Shown here in pieces: positions 60,916 to 64,000 of a stretch of DNA of 64,000 nt (position 1 is its first letter; each line of letters begins with the position of its first letter). The notes beneath the pieces are model-generated. The model was not told the origin of the DNA. It did no database searches and was given only the letters and a program-made list of their open reading frames with translations. The position numbers were made by a program, and so were the translations under genes. The DNA comes from Rhodocyclaceae bacterium (lineage in GTDB: Bacteria; Pseudomonadota; Gammaproteobacteria; Burkholderiales; Rhodocyclaceae). Location of the stretch: positions 124,001 through 188,000 of the forward strand of contig JAEUNM010000085.1 in assembly GCA_016791105.1 (NCBI GenBank), given 5' to 3'.

Positions 60916-61497
60916 CTAGCCGAGCAATTTGCGCAGGTCATCGGCCATGGCGGCCGGTTCCATGCCGTATTTGAACATGAGGCGCAGCCGGCCCTGGGGG
61001 TCGAATACGAAGGTCGAAGCGCTGTGGTCCATCGTATAGCTATCCGGCGTTTTGCCCTGCACCTTCTGGAAAAACACCTTGAATTCACGCCCGACTTCGG
61101 CCGTCTGGGCGTCGTCGCCGCGCAAACCGATAAAGCTGGGGTCGAAATTCGGTACGTAATTGGCGAGCACTTCCTGCGTGTCGCGCGCCGGGTCTACCGT
61201 CACGAACAGTACCTGCAGGCGATCTCCCTGCGGCCCAAGCAGGCGCTTCACCTCGCGCATGCCCGCCAGGCTGGTGGGGCAAAAATCCGGACAGTGCGTG
61301 TAACCGAAAAACAGGGTGACCGCCTTGCCGCGGAAATCCGACAACTGGCGCGCCTTGCCGGTGTGGTCCGTCAGATGGAAGCCGGCACCGAAATTGGCGC
61401 CGGTAATATCTACCCCATTGAAAGACAGGCCGCGTTCCGCGCAGGCCGACAAAAAAACGAGCAGCAGGCCTAGCGCAAAGGTTTGCAGGCGCCGCAT
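60916..61497 (-). CDS. SCO1/SenC family copper chaperone for cytochrome oxidase
   Basis: 193 residues. The N-terminus has a lipoprotein-like signal ending LSAC (Cys19). The copper motif HCPDFCPTS (C69, C73) and the later His in MDHSAST complete the CxxxC-H set. Thioredoxin-like fold. It delivers copper to the Cu-A centre of cytochrome oxidase. The ATG at 61497 overlaps the cyoE stop (ATGA), translation coupled. Last gene of the heme A/SCO operon. Confidence 0.93.
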   Translation of the reverse strand: MRRLQTFALGLLLVFLSACAERGLSFNGVDITGANFGAGFHLTDHTGKARQLSDFRGKAVTLFFGYTHCPDFCPTSLAGMREVKRLLGPQGDRLQVLFVTVDPARDTQEVLANYVPNFDPSFIGLRGDDAQTAEVGREFKVFFQKVQGKTPDSYTMDHSASTFVFDPQGRLRLMFKYGMEPAAMADDLRKLLG

Positions 61498-62393
61498 CAG
61501 AACGGAAGGTAGTGGTCTATGAGCAAGGCCGCGAACATCGCGCTCAGATAGACGATGGAATAGCGGAAGGTGCGCCGCGCCAGCGCATCGGAATAATCGC
61601 GCCACAACTTCCAGGCGTAGCCAATGAACACCCCGCCCAGGCCCAGCGCGGCAACCAGGTAGAAATAACCGGACATGCGGATGGCAAAGGGCAGCAAGCT
61701 GATGCCGAATAGCAGCACGGTGTAGAGCAACACGTGCAGGCGCGTAAATTCCGGCCCGTGCGTTACCGGCAGCATGGGCAGACCGGCGCGCGCGTATTCC
61801 TTGGTGCGATACAGCGCCAGCGCCCAGAAATGCGGCGGGGTCCAGGCGAAAATGATCAGGAACAGCAGCATCGCCTCGGTGCTTACCTCGCCCGTCACGG
61901 CGGCCCAGCCCAGCACCGGCGGCATGGCGCCGGAAGCACCGCCGATCACGATGTTCTGCGGCGTGGCCGGTTTCAGCACGATGGTGTAAATGATGGCGTA
62001 GCCGACGAAAGTGGCGAAAGTAAGCCACATCGTGAGCGGATTGACCCAGTGGTACAAAATGGAGAGGCCCATCCCGCCCAGCACACCGGAAAACAGCAGC
62101 GTATCCAGGTTGGCCACTTCTCCGCGCGGCAGCGGGCGCGCGCGGGTGCGCGCCATGAGCGCGTCGATTTTCTGTTCGACCAGGCAATTCACGGCAGCCG
62201 CCGCCCCCGCCACCAAGGCGATGCCCAAGGTTGCGGCCAATACCGTGGATGCCGGCGGCAGCCCGGGTACCGCGAGAAACATGCCTATCATCGCGCAGAA
62301 CACGATGAGGGAATTTACGCGCGGCTTGGTGAGCAGAAAGTATTGTTGAAGGCGATACTGGGCGGCGCGCAGTTCAAGCTGCGATGCTTTCAT
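61497..62393 (-). CDS. cyoE: Protoheme IX farnesyltransferase (heme O synthase)
   Basis: 298 residues, nine hydrophobic segments. The polyprenyl-diphosphate motif is [20 protein letters not shown] in the N-terminal half; the second site [11 protein letters not shown] lies mid-protein. The first Asp of the usual NxxxDxxxD appears as Glu. It adds a farnesyl group to heme b. The start overlaps the ctaA end by 20 bases. Confidence 0.95.
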   Translation of the reverse strand: MKASQLELRAAQYRLQQYFLLTKPRVNSLIVFCAMIGMFLAVPGLPPASTVLAATLGIALVAGAAAAVNCLVEQKIDALMARTRARPLPRGEVANLDTLLFSGVLGGMGLSILYHWVNPLTMWLTFATFVGYAIIYTIVLKPATPQNIVIGGASGAMPPVLGWAAVTGEVSTEAMLLFLIIFAWTPPHFWALALYRTKEYARAGLPMLPVTHGPEFTRLHVLLYTVLLFGISLLPFAIRMSGYFYLVAALGLGGVFIGYAWKLWRDYSDALARRTFRYSIVYLSAMFAALLIDHYLPF

Positions 62394-63387
62394 GCCGTAC
62401 TCCGGAAATTTGCTGGACGCGGGCGTTCGGCCCGGCGGCGAAGTTTACCACGACCATCACGCAAACCAGCATTGCCGCGCCGGCATTGTGCAGCACAGCA
62501 AGCGGCAGCGGCAGGCTGAAGGCGACATTGGCCAAACCAAGACTGAACTGGACCAGCACGGCGGCAATCAGGGCCGCACCCAGCCCCTTGTTGCCGGCCG
62601 CGCGCAAAGCCAGGCCCAGGCCCGCCAGATATCCGCCGACCAGCAGCGCACCCAGCCGGTGAGCCATGTGGATGGCGGTGAGCGCCTCGTTGGTCAGCAT
62701 GTCGCCGGCAGCCGTCTTGCCCAGCTCGCGCACGATGTGAAAGGCATTGTGCCAGTCCATCGCGGGCCAAATTTCGCCGCGACAGTAAGGCAGATCGGTA
62801 CAGATCAAAGCCGCGTAATTGGTGCTCACCCAACCGCCCAGCACGACCTGGCCGGCCAGCAGCAGGAGGCCGATGCGGCTTGCCAGCCCCAGCGCCGCGC
62901 CGCCGCGCAAAACCGGCTGCCATTCGCGCGCGGTGAGCCAGGCGAGCATGCCTAAAGTGAGCATGCCGCCTATCAGGTGGCCGGTCACGATGGCCGGCTT
63001 GAGCAACATGGTGACGGTCCATTTGCCGAACAAGGCCTGTACCACCACCACCGCCACCAGGGCGCTGGCCAAGGCCGGGCTGTAACGTGCTCGCCGGGCC
63101 GGACGCCAGGACAACCAGGCGATGGCGAGGATGCACAGCCCGACACTGCCGGCCAGATAGCGATGCAGCATTTCTTTCCAGGCCTTGGCGGCACTCACCG
63201 GCCCTTGCGGATTGGCCGCTTCGGCGGCCGCGATGTCCGCCGCCGCATGGATCACGGTCGGCTTGCCGTAACATCCGGGCCAGTCCGGACAGCCCAAACC
63301 GGCGTCGGACAGCCGCACATAGGCGCCCAGCGCGACCAGCAGCAAGGTCAGCAGGGTCGTGGTAAGCACAAGCTTGCGATAAAACAT
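62374..63387 (-). CDS. ctaA: Heme A synthase (COX15/CtaA)
   Basis: 337 residues, eight hydrophobic segments. It starts [38 protein letters not shown] in conserved pieces, with the family Cys-Pro-Asp-Trp-Pro motif; a second half with [15 protein letters not shown] repeats the heme-binding His pattern. It oxidises heme O to heme A for aa3-type oxidase. Followed by cyoE and sco genes. Confidence 0.95.
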   Translation of the reverse strand: MFYRKLVLTTTLLTLLLVALGAYVRLSDAGLGCPDWPGCYGKPTVIHAAADIAAAEAANPQGPVSAAKAWKEMLHRYLAGSVGLCILAIAWLSWRPARRARYSPALASALVAVVVVQALFGKWTVTMLLKPAIVTGHLIGGMLTLGMLAWLTAREWQPVLRGGAALGLASRIGLLLLAGQVVLGGWVSTNYAALICTDLPYCRGEIWPAMDWHNAFHIVRELGKTAAGDMLTNEALTAIHMAHRLGALLVGGYLAGLGLALRAAGNKGLGAALIAAVLVQFSLGLANVAFSLPLPLAVLHNAGAAMLVCVMVVVNFAAGPNARVQQISGVRHESIAA

Positions 63388-63420
63388 CGTGAAAAACCTC
63401 GGAAACGCCGCAACCGCACG

Positions 63421-63984
63421 CTAACCCGCGCGCGAATACTTGAGCAGCCGCTCGATGTCGCGGATCATGGCTTTGCCATCCGGATGCGCGGGATAACGCA
63501 TCATGACATTGCCCAATGGATCGACCAGCCAGATATGCGCGCGCAAATCCGGCGCCTGGGCAAACCATTGCCGCAACTCGCCCGGCCCGGCCTGGGCCAC
63601 CAGCGTGCCGGACACGGTATGCAGCAGTTCCGCATCCGGCTGACCGGCGGCCGGCATCAACCACAGCCGCTCGATGCGCGTCATGTCCTTGCCCACCGCC
63701 GCGCGCACCTGCCGCATGGCGTACAGCTTGTAGCGACAGGCATCGTCACAGGCGGCTTCATCGACCTGTACCAACACCCAGCGCCCGCGCAAACTGGAAG
63801 TATCGAATTTGCCGCCATCGGGCGTGGTCAGACTGAGCGCCGGCAGCCGCCGCGCTTCTATCAGTTCGCCATAATTGATGGTCGAGTCCGGCCGCCAGAA
63901 CTTGTAGGCCAGCGTCGATGCGACGAAGGGCAGCACGCAAATCGCGGCTATCAATAACACCATGGTACGTGGGGCAAGCTTCAT
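63421..63984 (-). CDS. Membrane-anchored SCO/thioredoxin-like protein of the oxidase assembly operon
   Basis: 187 residues with one N-terminal membrane anchor (TMVLLIAAICVLPFVAST). A thioredoxin-like body follows with SLRGRWVLVQVDEAACDDACRYKLY; the CxxxC pair is in ACDDAC, like SCO but without the usual following His. It precedes ctaA by 33 bases and is commonly found there in betaproteobacteria, suggesting a role in oxidase assembly. The start at 63984 is inside the window, but its promoter may lie outside. Confidence 0.82.
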   Translation of the reverse strand: MKLAPRTMVLLIAAICVLPFVASTLAYKFWRPDSTINYGELIEARRLPALSLTTPDGGKFDTSSLRGRWVLVQVDEAACDDACRYKLYAMRQVRAAVGKDMTRIERLWLMPAAGQPDAELLHTVSGTLVAQAGPGELRQWFAQAPDLRAHIWLVDPLGNVMMRYPAHPDGKAMIRDIERLLKYSRAG

Positions 63985-64000
63985 CAGGCCACTTTACGCA

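Overview
The window looks like the chromosome of a betaproteobacterium. The codon use is high-GC. It has the rpsU-yqeY-dnaG-rpoD block, an ftsY-ftsE-ftsX block, a cytochrome-oxidase assembly cluster (sco-cyoE-ctaA), a CIRCE-controlled rpoH, a polyhydroxybutyrate-oligomer hydrolase, and a XrtA/PEP-CTERM exopolysaccharide locus of the kind seen in Rhodocyclales, Nitrosomonadales and Burkholderiales-like bacteria. The order and genus cannot be fixed from sequence alone. I found no tRNA, rRNA, CRISPR array, transposase or prophage gene.

Layout. (1) 1-6277, minus strand: the XrtA-type exopolysaccharide operon, in order Wza-like lipoprotein, Wzz-like chain-length protein, tyrosine autokinase with a Gly-Tyr tail, outer-membrane beta-barrel, AAA ATPase, and the first 46 codons of a wecB-like epimerase cut by the window edge. 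(2) 6866-11440: two paralogous FtsX/LolC-type permeases with no ATPase beside them, divergent from a ThiF/E1-like plus nitroreductase-like gene pair. (3) 11527-18671: two paralogous PEP-CTERM proteins, each with a candidate sigma-54 promoter; an MGT-type glycosyltransferase and DUF1302-like porin on the minus strand; and a divergent LolA-like protein coupled to an exosortase-associated N-acyltransferase. Regions 1-3 together read as an envelope/biofilm programme: polysaccharide export, sorted surface proteins, and possibly a lipid-like product with its own export path. (4) 18848-27708: housekeeping genes (DUF4399 lipoprotein, folB, plsY, tsaD, rpsU, yqeY, dnaG, rpoD, dacB). (5) 27728-33738: signalling genes (receiver-PP2C-GHKL protein, small membrane protein, Ser/Thr kinase, OmpA-like lipoprotein, LapA-like protein).

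(6) 34473-39752: 3-hydroxybutyrate oligomer hydrolase, then a repeat-rich accessory stretch around an HTH-GHKL-STAS-like regulator. That regulator is preceded by three TTTACAA motifs at exact 22-bp spacing and followed by five 12-bp tandem repeats; a small lipoprotein and a TerB-like protein come next. (7) 39799-48874, minus strand: metH with a structured leader, a TIR-TM-Sel1 protein, a pRiA4b ORF-3-like pair, and an active/inactive M16 peptidase pair. (8) 49102-57521: ftsY-ftsE-ftsX, a Crp/Fnr regulator, two coupled small genes, fluoride channel plus DUF190, a cupredoxin-FTR1-outer-membrane iron operon with Fur-box-like sites, and an atypical pseudopilin. (9) 57798-63984: dsbB, a NYN-LOTUS protein, CIRCE-rpoH, and the convergent heme A/SCO operon.

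The most interesting parts are the exosortase-linked acyltransferase/transport neighbourhood (6866-18671), the GHKL-STAS-like regulator with its phased repeats (37137-38230), the metH leader with two competing or pseudoknotted pairings, and the perfect CIRCE element at rpoH. All family names come from reading motifs; no database search was run.
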